From positions 310,001 to 374,000 of the forward strand of contig CBDBLZ010000021.1 of the NCBI GenBank assembly GCA_965207385.1: DNA of 64,000 nt. Reading direction: 5' to 3'. The position numbers and the translations under genes were made by a program. Every line of letters begins with the position of its first letter. The first letter of the stretch is position 1. The notes beneath the pieces were generated by a model, which searched no databases, was not told the origin of the DNA, and saw only the letters and a list, made by a program, of their open reading frames with translations. Source of the stretch: CAZXEU01 sp965207385. Its GTDB lineage: Bacteria > Bacteroidota > Rhodothermia > Rhodothermales > Bin80. Below, piece by piece: positions 26,351-34,651 of this stretch.

Positions 26351-28990
26351 CTACAGCCGCTTAACGCGAATATTGCGATACCAGACGGGCTGGCCGTGAT
26401 CCTGCAAGCCGATGTGGCCTTCGCGGCTGAAAGCGGCTCCGGGTGTCGGAAACTTGTTCCAGGAACCATCCGGGTTCTGATGCGGGCTTCGCCACCGCGC
26501 AAGATCCATTTCCACGACATCTTCACCGTTTAGCTGAACCTGCACCCGGCTGCCCTTGCACGTAAGCCGATAGGTATTCCACTGGCCCGGTTTGTTCACG
26601 GCATTCTTCGAAGGGGCCATTAGATCGTACACCGCCCCCGCGGTGCGCGTGCGGCTTGTGCCGTACTGGCCATAGGAGTTGGCCACCTGAACTTCGAGAC
26701 CCGTATATACCGGATCCATGATGTCATCTGTGCGGAAGAACACCCCGCTGTTGGTGCCTTCTACCACCTTGAACTCCAGTTCCAGAATAAAGTCACCGTA
26801 GCGTTCCTCTGTCCACAGGTAATCCAGATTGTGTTCCTGGCCGTCCGGGTTCTCGCGCCTGACGGTCAACTCGCCGGACTCCACAACAAACTTGTTGTTC
26901 TCGCCCGTTAGCCAACCCGAAAGGTCCTGGCCGTTGAACAGCGTCTGCCAGCCGTCTGAGCCCAGCGCAGGATCCTCCACGGCGAGCGGCTCATCCAGCG
27001 GACGAATCCAGATATTGCGGAACTGGATGTTACTGGAGGTGGGATTGTAGGCGTCGGCTTCCTCGTCCCAGCCACCGTGGTGCTGCAGGGCAATCGGACC
27101 GCGCTCGGGCAAACCCGGAATCTCGGCATCCTCGATTACCCAGTGCCCGTTAAGCATGACGGATATGCGGTTGCCGATCAGCGTGATGTCCATCGAATTC
27201 CACTCCCCGATCGGGTTGTCGGCCCGCATGCTCGGTACGGCATCCGCCCGCTGCTCGGCCGTGGCATTCGGATCGGTGCGCACGCCCCACAGCTCTCCTG
27301 ATCCCACACTCCAGTTCCAGAGGTTGACCTGCTGCGTCGTGCCGCGCAGGAAGATACCCGAATCCGAGTTGGGCGTAGGCGTCGTAATGGTATTGCCCGC
27401 TTCATCCGTCTCGTACGAGCCGTCGGGCAGGATGGTGGGCATATCGTACATGCCGGAAGCTCCCTTGAATCGCCAGTCGACGTGCAGCTGGAAGTCACCG
27501 AAGTCCTCTTCCGTCCACAGGTTCTTGTCCTCGGCCTCGCTCAGCGCGTCGTAGTCTATCATGTAATTGGCAACCTTCCAGTGTCCCCCGTCGCCTTCCG
27601 GCACTTTCCAGCCTTCAAAGTCCTGGCCATTGAAAAGCGTCCGGTATCGGGGCCACTCGCGCCAGGTCGGATACGTGTAGTAGGGCGGAAGGGCGTTCGC
27701 GTACTTGGGCTTAGGCGGATTCCCCTGGTTGTAGAACACATAGAGCCCGGTCTTGCCTGCCAGAACCACGTCATTGCGCCCGTCCTTGTCCATGTCCTTC
27801 ACATTGATCTTCATGCCGACGCCGACCACGTTGTTTGGCGGCGGACTCACTTGCCCCTCGTCCGGGTAGTACGGCACGTGGTTAAAGGACAGGATGTGGC
27901 GCTCGAATTCGCCTCCCTTGATGTCGTACCAGAAGACGAAGGACGGATCTCCCACGCCCACATCTCCGCCGTAGTGCGCAAACAGCCGCTTGCCGGCAAC
28001 CAGGTCGTCCTTGCCGTCACCATTGAGATCTCCAAGCGCCAGCGTGTGAAAAACGCTGTAGTCCGTCTCGATCCAGTGCCGCGTAAAGGAGCGCTTGCCC
28101 TCTGCGTCCACGCCCTGCTTATACCACGCAAGACCGTATGCGTGGGCGCTGCCGAGAATGACATCGTTCAGTCCGTCCTCGTTCACGTCATGCACGATGT
28201 TCGGATGCGCGGTGGAGGTGGCGTTCTCCGACAGCGCGGACCGGAAATCCCAGTCCGCATGAAACGGCCATGGCCCCGACGGATCGTCCTCGGGCTGCTC
28301 GTACCAGCCCTGCCCCGTGACGATATCGAGCCTGCCGTCCATGTTCACGTCCCCCAGCGCGTTGCCGTGCGTGTCGCCGTCGGTGCCCACGATATGCTCA
28401 CGCCACCACGGGGCCTCGTCCAGGTGTTCCAGCCAGGTCATACCCTGCCCTTCGACAAGGCTCCAGTGATTGACAAGAATGTCCTCGTCGCCGTCGCCGT
28501 CTATGTCGCCATGGACAACCCCTTCCATGTTGAAGGCCTGGTGAATCTTGTGCGACTCCCACTGCTCACCGGGCTTGGTCGCGCGCCCGGGATTGCGGTA
28601 CCAGTAGGCTCCTTTCATGAACATCCAGCCCGAACTCACCACATCCTCCCATCCGTCGCCGTCCACGTCGAGCGCGAACTCGCTGTTGCTTTCCGTTTCC
28701 GGACCGTTGACATCGGCTCCCGGGCGATAGTTGCTGTGCTTGATCCAGAGTGGCGCCTCGTACCAGTTCTTGCCGGCGGCGATGTCGAGGTCTCCGTCGT
28801 TGTCGAAGTCCGCCACGGACGCGGTTTCGGAAAACGGACCGAACCAGTAGCTGTTTTGCAGCGGATCATGGACCGGGCCGTCAATCTTGACGGGAATAAA
28901 TATGGTCTCCCTTGACTGGGCCAGGACCAAGCCCGGCGTGAGAAGGAATGCGGCAAGGATCGTCAGTTTGCTGTAGGCTTTCCTGGGCAT
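26351..28990 (-). CDS. FG-GAP/VCBS propeller fused to two DUF1080 domains, secreted
   Basis: An 879-residue exported protein beginning at the ATG at 28990, which opens a signal peptide (KLTILAAFLLTPGLVLAQ); the frame continues 36 codons upstream without adding a signal. Residues about 45-420 carry a run of FG-GAP/VCBS-type repeats with calcium-loop motifs (DFDNDGDLDIAAG, DGDGDEDILV, DLNGDGKDDLVAG, DKDGRNDVV). Two DUF1080 domains follow, each opening with an LFNGQD motif (about 455-655 and 680-879). If DUF1080 units cleave 3-keto glycosides, a tandem pair on a propeller scaffold could act on longer chains; that is inference. It lies inside the long operon, 28 bases after the aldo/keto reductase gene. 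Confidence 0.85.
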   Translation of the reverse strand: MPRKAYSKLTILAAFLLTPGLVLAQSRETIFIPVKIDGPVHDPLQNSYWFGPFSETASVADFDNDGDLDIAAGKNWYEAPLWIKHSNYRPGADVNGPETESNSEFALDVDGDGWEDVVSSGWMFMKGAYWYRNPGRATKPGEQWESHKIHQAFNMEGVVHGDIDGDGDEDILVNHWSLVEGQGMTWLEHLDEAPWWREHIVGTDGDTHGNALGDVNMDGRLDIVTGQGWYEQPEDDPSGPWPFHADWDFRSALSENATSTAHPNIVHDVNEDGLNDVILGSAHAYGLAWYKQGVDAEGKRSFTRHWIETDYSVFHTLALGDLNGDGKDDLVAGKRLFAHYGGDVGVGDPSFVFWYDIKGGEFERHILSFNHVPYYPDEGQVSPPPNNVVGVGMKINVKDMDKDGRNDVVLAGKTGLYVFYNQGNPPKPKYANALPPYYTYPTWREWPRYRTLFNGQDFEGWKVPEGDGGHWKVANYMIDYDALSEAEDKNLWTEEDFGDFQLHVDWRFKGASGMYDMPTILPDGSYETDEAGNTITTPTPNSDSGIFLRGTTQQVNLWNWSVGSGELWGVRTDPNATAEQRADAVPSMRADNPIGEWNSMDITLIGNRISVMLNGHWVIEDAEIPGLPERGPIALQHHGGWDEEADAYNPTSSNIQFRNIWIRPLDEPLAVEDPALGSDGWQTLFNGQDLSGWLTGENNKFVVESGELTVRRENPDGQEHNLDYLWTEERYGDFILELEFKVVEGTNSGVFFRTDDIMDPVYTGLEVQVANSYGQYGTSRTRTAGAVYDLMAPSKNAVNKPGQWNTYRLTCKGSRVQVQLNGEDVVEMDLARWRSPHQNPDGSWNKFPTPGAAFSREGHIGLQDHGQPVWYRNIRVKRL

Positions 28991-29018
28991 GATTCTGCTG
29001 GTTTGTGGCGGCGCTTCG

Positions 29019-29987
29019 CTACCGAAGCCACGCCTTCTTGACGTCGGGGTCACCGGCTCGCGTAAGAAGGTCCATATGACTCTCCGAGAGCTGAACATTC
29101 AGCGCCCCGATGTTCTCCCTTACCTGGTCCGGCGTGCTTCCGGCCATTATGGGCAGCACCGCCGGACTGCTCTGCCGCATCCAGGCAATGACAACCTGGT
29201 TGGGCGTTGCGCCCACCTCGCCGGCCACGCTCTGAAGTGCGGCCAGGCGCTCGTCTGATTCCGGGCCGGCAAACTGGGCAGGGACGGGCCGGTCGCTACG
29301 GGTGTAGGCTCCCTGCAATAGTATCGAGTAGGCAATCAGCGTCATGCCATGGTGGCGGCAATAGCGCTTCATGTCCTCCGTCACGTAAATCTGCGGTCCA
29401 AAGTCTGCGCCGTGGCGCGGGCGGAGATACGTGTAGCGCTGCTCTACCACACTGTACGCGGTCCAGCCCCGGAGCACGCTCAGGGCGTTGGCCTCCGCCA
29501 CTCGCCAAAGCCACAGGTTGCTGGCTCCCAGGGCACGCACCTTCCCGGCCTTCACAAGGCGGTGAAACGCTTCCATGGTCTCCTCTAGCGGAGTATCGAA
29601 ATCGTCGCGGTGCGCGTAGTAGACATCGATGCGATCGGTCTGCAATCGCCGCAGGCTCTTTTCGCACTCGCGCTCTATTTCACCGGCGCTGAGGCCACCG
29701 GCACACCCCGGATAATCGAACGCCAGCTTGGTTGAGATGACCATCCTGTCCCTGTTGCCTCGCGAGGCCATCCACCGGCCAATCGTGGACTCGCTTTCTC
29801 CGCCCACACATCCGGGATACCAGCTGGCATAGAAGTTTCCCGTATCAATGAACGTTCCTCCGTGCTCCGCAAAGAGATCCAGCAGACCGAATGAATCCGC
29901 TTCGTCAATGCGGCTGCCTATCAGATCCGTGCCGTAGCACAATGCGCTGACTTCAACCGAAGTCTTGCCGAGCTTCTGCTTTTGCAT
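29019..29987 (-). CDS. Aldo/keto reductase
   Basis: A 322-residue cytoplasmic NADPH-dependent carbonyl reductase of the AKR superfamily. The full catalytic tetrad can be placed: Asp48 and Tyr53 (FIDTGNFY), Lys87 (STKLAFDY) and His126 (YYAHRDD). The barrel ends with the usual nucleotide-binding segment (LPIMAGSTPDQVRENIGA). It is the ninth gene of the operon and could reduce or oxidise a sugar aldehyde or keto sugar imported from the periplasm. Substrate specificity cannot be read from sequence. Confidence 0.92.
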   Translation of the reverse strand: MQKQKLGKTSVEVSALCYGTDLIGSRIDEADSFGLLDLFAEHGGTFIDTGNFYASWYPGCVGGESESTIGRWMASRGNRDRMVISTKLAFDYPGCAGGLSAGEIERECEKSLRRLQTDRIDVYYAHRDDFDTPLEETMEAFHRLVKAGKVRALGASNLWLWRVAEANALSVLRGWTAYSVVEQRYTYLRPRHGADFGPQIYVTEDMKRYCRHHGMTLIAYSILLQGAYTRSDRPVPAQFAGPESDERLAALQSVAGEVGATPNQVVIAWMRQSSPAVLPIMAGSTPDQVRENIGALNVQLSESHMDLLTRAGDPDVKKAWLR

Positions 29988-30009
29988 GACTTTTCGTGTA
30001 CCGGATTGC

Positions 30010-30453
30010 CTAGTCCATAAACGTTACGATAGCCGCACCCCCGATCATCAGCGCGACACCCAGGGTCTTGATCAGCGAAATGGGATGCACCTCGGAGCCG
30101 AGCCACCCGTAATGGGACAGAACCATCCCGGTTATGACCTGCCCGGCGAGCAGCGAAATAAAGAGTGCTCCCGCGCCCACTTTCGGAATCAGGAAGGCGA
30201 TAGCGAATACGAGCATGGCGCCGAGCGCTCCCGCCGTCAGCAGCAGCGGATTGACATCCGCCAGTGGTGCCAACGCACCCTGTTTCCAGCCGAAGAGGCC
30301 GATAATGACGGCGGTCGCCGCTCCGATGAGCCAGAATACGGCGTTTGCAACCGGCGTATTGCCAATTGCCGCGCCTACCTTTCCATTCATGGCCAGGTGC
30401 ACGGCGAGGATAACGCCGAGAAAAAGGGTAAACAAAAAAAACGGGGCTTTCAT
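30010..30453 (-). CDS. Small multidrug/DMT-type transporter, YdcZ (DUF606) family
   Basis: A 147-residue integral membrane protein with about five hydrophobic helices and almost no soluble parts, matching the YdcZ/DUF606 half-size members of the drug/metabolite transporter superfamily (FFLFTLFLGVILAVHLAMNG at the start, AGQVITGMVLSHYG late). The ATG at 30453 is preferred since the frame extension upstream is hydrophilic. Such proteins may work as homodimers or with a second half. It could export or import a small metabolite of the surrounding pathway; there is no direct evidence of substrate. Confidence 0.82.
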   Translation of the reverse strand: MKAPFFLFTLFLGVILAVHLAMNGKVGAAIGNTPVANAVFWLIGAATAVIIGLFGWKQGALAPLADVNPLLLTAGALGAMLVFAIAFLIPKVGAGALFISLLAGQVITGMVLSHYGWLGSEVHPISLIKTLGVALMIGGAAIVTFMD

Positions 30454-30504
30454 GGCACTTCCGGTTTGGTGTCCGAATGCCGGACAGGTGGTAAAGGCCT
30501 GCAA

Positions 30505-31650
30505 TCAGAGAGCGACCCAGCGCTCCTCCCGGTGGCTTTGCAGGATAGCGTCACACAGTTGTATCTCGTGGTGGCCTTCCTCGAACGTGGGGTACTGCAC
30601 CTCATCCGGGGCAGCACCCGAGTCTATGGCCTGGTAAAATGCGCGGAAGCACTGTTTGAAGGTGTCCGGGAAGCCCTCGTTGTGACCGCCGGGATAGTCG
30701 GAATAACCACTCGCGAGGGCGCCCAGCTGGGCAGGGTCGCGCACGAGCATTTCGCTTGGCCCGTCGCGCCGGCCAAGCCAGAGGTCATTCGGCCTTTCAC
30801 TGTTCCAGGCCGCCGCACCGCCAGAGGCTGCTATCTCGTACCGGAGCGTGTTCTTGCGCCCGGCCGTAACCTGTGACACGAAAAGCACGCCCTGCGCCCC
30901 GCCTTCGAATCGCAGCAGCACGCACCCGGCATCTTCTGTTGCAACGGGCACGGGCTGGAGCACCGTAGCTCGCGCCTGTTTGCCGGTAAACGTCGCGATT
31001 TCCCCTTCCGGTCTTCGCCGGATGGGATGCACGGTCCGCAGGTCGGCAAATACTGCCTCAACGCGAAGCCCGGTTATGGAAAGCACAAGATCCATCCAGT
31101 GCGTACCAATGTCGGAAACGGCCCTCAAGGCCCCTCCTTCTTCCGCCAGCACGCGCCAGTTGTAGTCCGTTTCATACAGCAGCCAATCCTGGACGTATCG
31201 GCCAACGACGGAGAAGACCCTGCCGAGGCTGCCTCCGCGGATTCGCTCGCGAAGCTCCAGATTGACAGGGTAAAACCGAATATTGTAACAGACGCCCGCG
31301 TGCAGTCCCATGGTGCGGGCCAGGTCCACCAGTTCCGCTGCCTCCTCGGCATGCATGGCCAGCGGTTTCTCGCACATGACGTGCTTGCCGGCCAGTAGCG
31401 TACGCCGTGCCATGCCGAAATGCAGTACGTTCGGAACCGCCAGATGAACGGCATCCACCGTCGCATCATCTAGCACGTCCTCAAGACTTTCGTAGGCTCG
31501 CGGCAGGCCCAGGGCCTTGCAGGCCGCTTCGGACTTTTCCGGCCGGCTGCCGAGGATTCCCGTTACCCGAATGCCGACGCGCTTTAGTGCCTCGACGTGG
31601 ACCGGACCAATAAAGCCTGTCCCGGCTACCGCAGCGCCAATGGAGCGCAT
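30505..31650 (-). CDS. Gfo/Idh/MocA-family oxidoreductase, cytoplasmic
   Basis: A 381-residue NAD(P)-dependent sugar dehydrogenase-like protein. The Rossmann motif AGTGFIGPVH is at 9-18 and EKP at 94-96; the C-terminal domain carries the usual beta sheet and GTHWMDL. Unlike the homologue at 20884, it has no signal peptide, so it should act on imported sugars. The ATG at 31650 sits four bases after the previous stop; a GTG at 31671 would overlap that gene. Placed between TIM-barrel and AKR genes, it could be the cytoplasmic counterpart of the periplasmic oxidation steps. Confidence 0.9.
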   Translation of the reverse strand: MRSIGAAVAGTGFIGPVHVEALKRVGIRVTGILGSRPEKSEAACKALGLPRAYESLEDVLDDATVDAVHLAVPNVLHFGMARRTLLAGKHVMCEKPLAMHAEEAAELVDLARTMGLHAGVCYNIRFYPVNLELRERIRGGSLGRVFSVVGRYVQDWLLYETDYNWRVLAEEGGALRAVSDIGTHWMDLVLSITGLRVEAVFADLRTVHPIRRRPEGEIATFTGKQARATVLQPVPVATEDAGCVLLRFEGGAQGVLFVSQVTAGRKNTLRYEIAASGGAAAWNSERPNDLWLGRRDGPSEMLVRDPAQLGALASGYSDYPGGHNEGFPDTFKQCFRAFYQAIDSGAAPDEVQYPTFEEGHHEIQLCDAILQSHREERWVAL

Positions 31651-31654
31651 GCCG

Positions 31655-32566
31655 CTATCTGCCGAATCCACGAACCCGTTCCCGGTTGGTCCTCAGGGCC
31701 TCAAGCGGCGGATGGGATTCGTCCTCGTACTCCACCACATACCATTCGATGCCTCCCTCCGACTCGCTGAGAGCGAATATTTGCTCCCACGGCAGGCTGT
31801 CATCCCCGACGAATGGTTCAAAAGGATGCTCCGCTCCATGCGTGTAGGGCTTGACGTGCATGGAATTGATCCGGCCCGGATCGCCCTTGATCACGTCCAG
31901 TACGTCGGCGCCCCCGTTCGCCGCATTTCCCGTATCCAGCTGCAGGATCACGTCGTCCGGCGTGTTGTCAGCAAGTATATCCCAGATGGTCTGACCTTCC
32001 ACCAACTGGTTGAAACTGTATGCGTGGCAGTGGTACCCGGTACGCATGCCATGCGGACGAAGCGCCTCCTGGATCGCTGTAAGCTCGTCTGCCGTGCGCA
32101 TGAGCACGTCCATGCCCGTGCGCCTGTCCTCGCCAATGGCGGGCACTATCAGGTTGGGGTTTCCAAGCTCTCCGTGATAATCGATGGATCGCTGCAGTTC
32201 GTCGCCCAGAAGCATGGGAAGCCCCACGTGGGCCCCCGCAACACGCAGTCCGTGCCCATCCAGCATGGAACGCAATTCGGCTGCAGAGTAGTCGTAATAG
32301 CCGGCAAATTCGACGCCGTCGTAGCCAAGCGTCGCCACTTCGGCCAGCGTCCCCGGGAAATCCTCTTCAAGGAGGTGGCGGAAGCAGTAGAGCTGCACGC
32401 CAACCGGAACAGCGGCGTTCGCCTCATCCGCGGCCTCAGCGGCCATTTCGCCTTCCGGCTCTCCGCTTTCGGGGCCGCATCCGGCAAGCCCCGCCGCGAC
32501 CAGCGTGCCACCGGATGCCTTCAGGAAGTCGCGCCGTGTCAGGGGCCTGCGAATAAATCGGGCCAT
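31655..32566 (-). CDS. Tat-exported isomerase/epimerase-like TIM-barrel lipoprotein
   Basis: A 303-residue TIM barrel of the sugar phosphate isomerase/epimerase family. The N-terminus combines a twin-arginine motif (TRRDFLKASGG, 10-20) with a lipobox (LAGC, Cys30), so it should be a Tat-exported lipoprotein; an acidic, Ala/Glu-rich linker follows. Barrel landmarks are GYDGVEFAGYYDY, GYHCHAYSF, LQLDTGN and YVVEYED. Export argues that it works on free or keto sugars, not sugar phosphates. The start at 32566 is fixed by the signal. A 126-base gap to the lactonase gene upstream is the widest in the operon and might contain an internal promoter. Confidence 0.87.
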   Translation of the reverse strand: MARFIRRPLTRRDFLKASGGTLVAAGLAGCGPESGEPEGEMAAEAADEANAAVPVGVQLYCFRHLLEEDFPGTLAEVATLGYDGVEFAGYYDYSAAELRSMLDGHGLRVAGAHVGLPMLLGDELQRSIDYHGELGNPNLIVPAIGEDRRTGMDVLMRTADELTAIQEALRPHGMRTGYHCHAYSFNQLVEGQTIWDILADNTPDDVILQLDTGNAANGGADVLDVIKGDPGRINSMHVKPYTHGAEHPFEPFVGDDSLPWEQIFALSESEGGIEWYVVEYEDESHPPLEALRTNRERVRGFGR

Positions 32567-32692
32567 GGGTCTTTTCTGCTCTTGGATATGTATTGTCGCA
32601 CCGACAGAGTTGCAAGCTACGGTACAGAGTAGCCAGTTACCAATGCCGCTTTGCACCCGCGGCCGGATTGAGCCGGCCGGCCCGCGCACCGG

Positions 32693-33751
32693 CTATCCGA
32701 AGGCAATGCAAGCGGGGCTGGGCACATCGGCCGAGTATCCGGAATGGGACAGCAGTCCTGTTTCGCTGTCAATACCGAATACCTCCAGCGAGCCCGAGTC
32801 CTGGTTGGCCGCGACCAGCCACCTGCCTGACGGATGGATTCCAAAATTGCGGGGAGTCCTCCCGCGTGTTGAAGAGTGATCCAGCAGCTGCAGACCACTC
32901 TTGCCGATTCGAAGCACGGCTATGCATGCCGGGCCGCGGAGAGAGGCGTATAGGAAGCGCCCTGAGCCTCCGACATGGATATCGGCCCCTGACGGTGTGC
33001 CTTCAAAGGCCGCAGGCAGTGCGCAGAGCGTCTCCAGCGGCGTAAGCCTGCCGCTGGCGTATGAAAACTCGGTCACCGTCGAGTCCAGTTCAGCCATGAG
33101 ATAGGCGCGCCGTCCTGCGCGATCGAGCGCTATGTGGCGCGGACCCGCGCCTGCGTGCAATCGAACCGCACCCGAGCGCTTTAGCGTGCCAGATGCGCCG
33201 TCAAGTCGGTACGCCACTATTTCATCCGTACCCAGGTCCGGCACCAGGACATGCCCCCCGTCCCGGTCAGCCACAGCCGCATGCGGATGCGGCGCTTGCT
33301 GGCGCTCGGCATGTACGCTGCGGCCCGCGTGCGCAACGTGGTCCGTAGCGGGTCCCAGTCCGCCGTCCGCATCCACGGGAAGCACGGTCACGGATCCGCC
33401 GAGATAGTTTGCTACCAGGACATGGCCTGCGGCAATACTCAGATGGCAGGGTGCCGCGCCCAGCGAGGGCTGGCGGCCCCGCGGCGAAAGCCGGCCCGTC
33501 GGGCGTTTCACTTCGTAGGCATAGACCCAGCCGCCGGTATTCGGATCGGCAATTTCGCTCGCCGCATAGAGCACGCCTTTGGCCATCACGACGAACGACG
33601 GGTTGACTATGCCGCGCTGTACGTGTCGCCGTGTGAGCTGGCCCGTGCTTTCATCCAGCTCAAAGCAGTAAATCCCTTCGCCTCGTCCGTCGACGTGATC
33701 CTCGCGCCGCGTGTAGGTGCCAACGTATAGCCGTGACAGGGACGAATGCAT
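32693..33751 (-). CDS. Lactonase family protein (7-bladed propeller, Pgl-like)
   Basis: A 352-residue beta-propeller of the lactonase / 6-phosphogluconolactonase (YbhE) family, shown by LYVGTYTR at the start, VNPSFV, AAPCHLS, VANYLGGSV, GAGPRHIALD and TPRNFGIHPSGRWLVAANQ near the end. The family opens sugar lactones produced by dehydrogenases. The HxxxD-type His segment (QQAPHPHAAV) is present. No signal peptide is visible. Its start codon directly abuts the stop of the hydroxyacid dehydrogenase gene, and the pairing of lactonase with acid dehydrogenase suggests that an oxidised sugar is opened and then further oxidised. Confidence 0.9.
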   Translation of the reverse strand: MHSSLSRLYVGTYTRREDHVDGRGEGIYCFELDESTGQLTRRHVQRGIVNPSFVVMAKGVLYAASEIADPNTGGWVYAYEVKRPTGRLSPRGRQPSLGAAPCHLSIAAGHVLVANYLGGSVTVLPVDADGGLGPATDHVAHAGRSVHAERQQAPHPHAAVADRDGGHVLVPDLGTDEIVAYRLDGASGTLKRSGAVRLHAGAGPRHIALDRAGRRAYLMAELDSTVTEFSYASGRLTPLETLCALPAAFEGTPSGADIHVGGSGRFLYASLRGPACIAVLRIGKSGLQLLDHSSTRGRTPRNFGIHPSGRWLVAANQDSGSLEVFGIDSETGLLSHSGYSADVPSPACIAFG

Positions 33752-34645
33752 CTAGCCGGATCCGACCTCAATGCCCGCGAGGTGCTCCAGCGCCTTGACG
33801 AGGGCGTGATTGCCCTCGTCGCCGAGACCCCGCCGCTGCAGCGTGCGGTAAAGCTGAAAGCACAGGGCCGTGGCAGGCACCGGGACGCCGTGCGCGTCGG
33901 CCGTTTCGAGCACCAGTCGCAGGTCCTTTTGCTGCAGATCGATGGTGAACCCTGGCCTGAAATCTCGCACGATGGCCTGGGAGCCCCTGTTGGAGAGCAT
34001 CCAGCTGCCGGCCGCGCCGCCTTCCACCGCCGAAAGCGTTGCGCCAAGGTCGAGCCCGCCCGCTTCGGCAAATACAAGGGCTTCACCCACGGCCAGCATC
34101 GTGCCTACTACCAGGATCTGGTTTACCAGCTTGACGGTCTGCCCTGCCCCCGGGCCGCCCACGTGCGTTACCGTGCGCCCCATCGCCTTCAGCACCGGCA
34201 ACGCCCTGGCAAACTGCGCGCCGTCACCTCCGACCATGATGCTGAGGGTGCCGTTGGCGGCTCCTTCACTTCCTCCGCTTATGGGTGCGTCAAGCATGTG
34301 GATTCCCCTTTCAGCGAGACTGGCTGAAATCTCGCGTGTGCGCACTGGGCTGATCGTACTCGTATCGATGAGCAGCGCGCCAGGACGTGCGCCGCAGCGC
34401 ACACCCCCTTCCCCCAGCACAATTTCCTCCACGTCAGGCGTGTCGCTGACGCACGTTACGACGATGGACGATCGCGAAGCCAGGTCCTCGACGCTGGCAG
34501 CGGGCATGGCCCCCTCTTCCACGAGCGGCGCCATGCGCCGGCGCGTCCGGTTCCAGACGATTAGCTCGAACCCGGATCCGAGCAGGTTGCGGGCCATGCC
34601 GCTTCCCATTATTCCCAGTCCAATAAATCCGACCCTCTCCTTCAT
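33752..34645 (-). CDS. Beta-hydroxyacid dehydrogenase (GarR/3-HIBADH family)
   Basis: A 297-residue NAD(P)-dependent dehydrogenase. The Rossmann motif GFIGLGIMGSGMA is at 6-18, the substrate motif DAPISGG at 119-125 and the catalytic Lys172 in GAGQTVKLVNQ. This family includes tartronate semialdehyde reductase and 3-hydroxyisobutyrate and gluconate-type dehydrogenases, all acting on beta-hydroxyacids. Within this operon a sugar-acid-derived substrate is the natural guess. It is six bases from the PhoD gene and directly adjacent to the lactonase gene. Confidence 0.92.
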   Translation of the reverse strand: MKERVGFIGLGIMGSGMARNLLGSGFELIVWNRTRRRMAPLVEEGAMPAASVEDLASRSSIVVTCVSDTPDVEEIVLGEGGVRCGARPGALLIDTSTISPVRTREISASLAERGIHMLDAPISGGSEGAANGTLSIMVGGDGAQFARALPVLKAMGRTVTHVGGPGAGQTVKLVNQILVVGTMLAVGEALVFAEAGGLDLGATLSAVEGGAAGSWMLSNRGSQAIVRDFRPGFTIDLQQKDLRLVLETADAHGVPVPATALCFQLYRTLQRRGLGDEGNHALVKALEHLAGIEVGSG

Positions 34646-34651
34646 GAGTAC

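Noticed and set aside
27482..28915. 477-codon plus-strand frame
   Set aside because: Antisense to the FG-GAP/DUF1080 gene; its Val/His-rich repeats mirror the Asp-rich FG-GAP repeats of the opposite strand.
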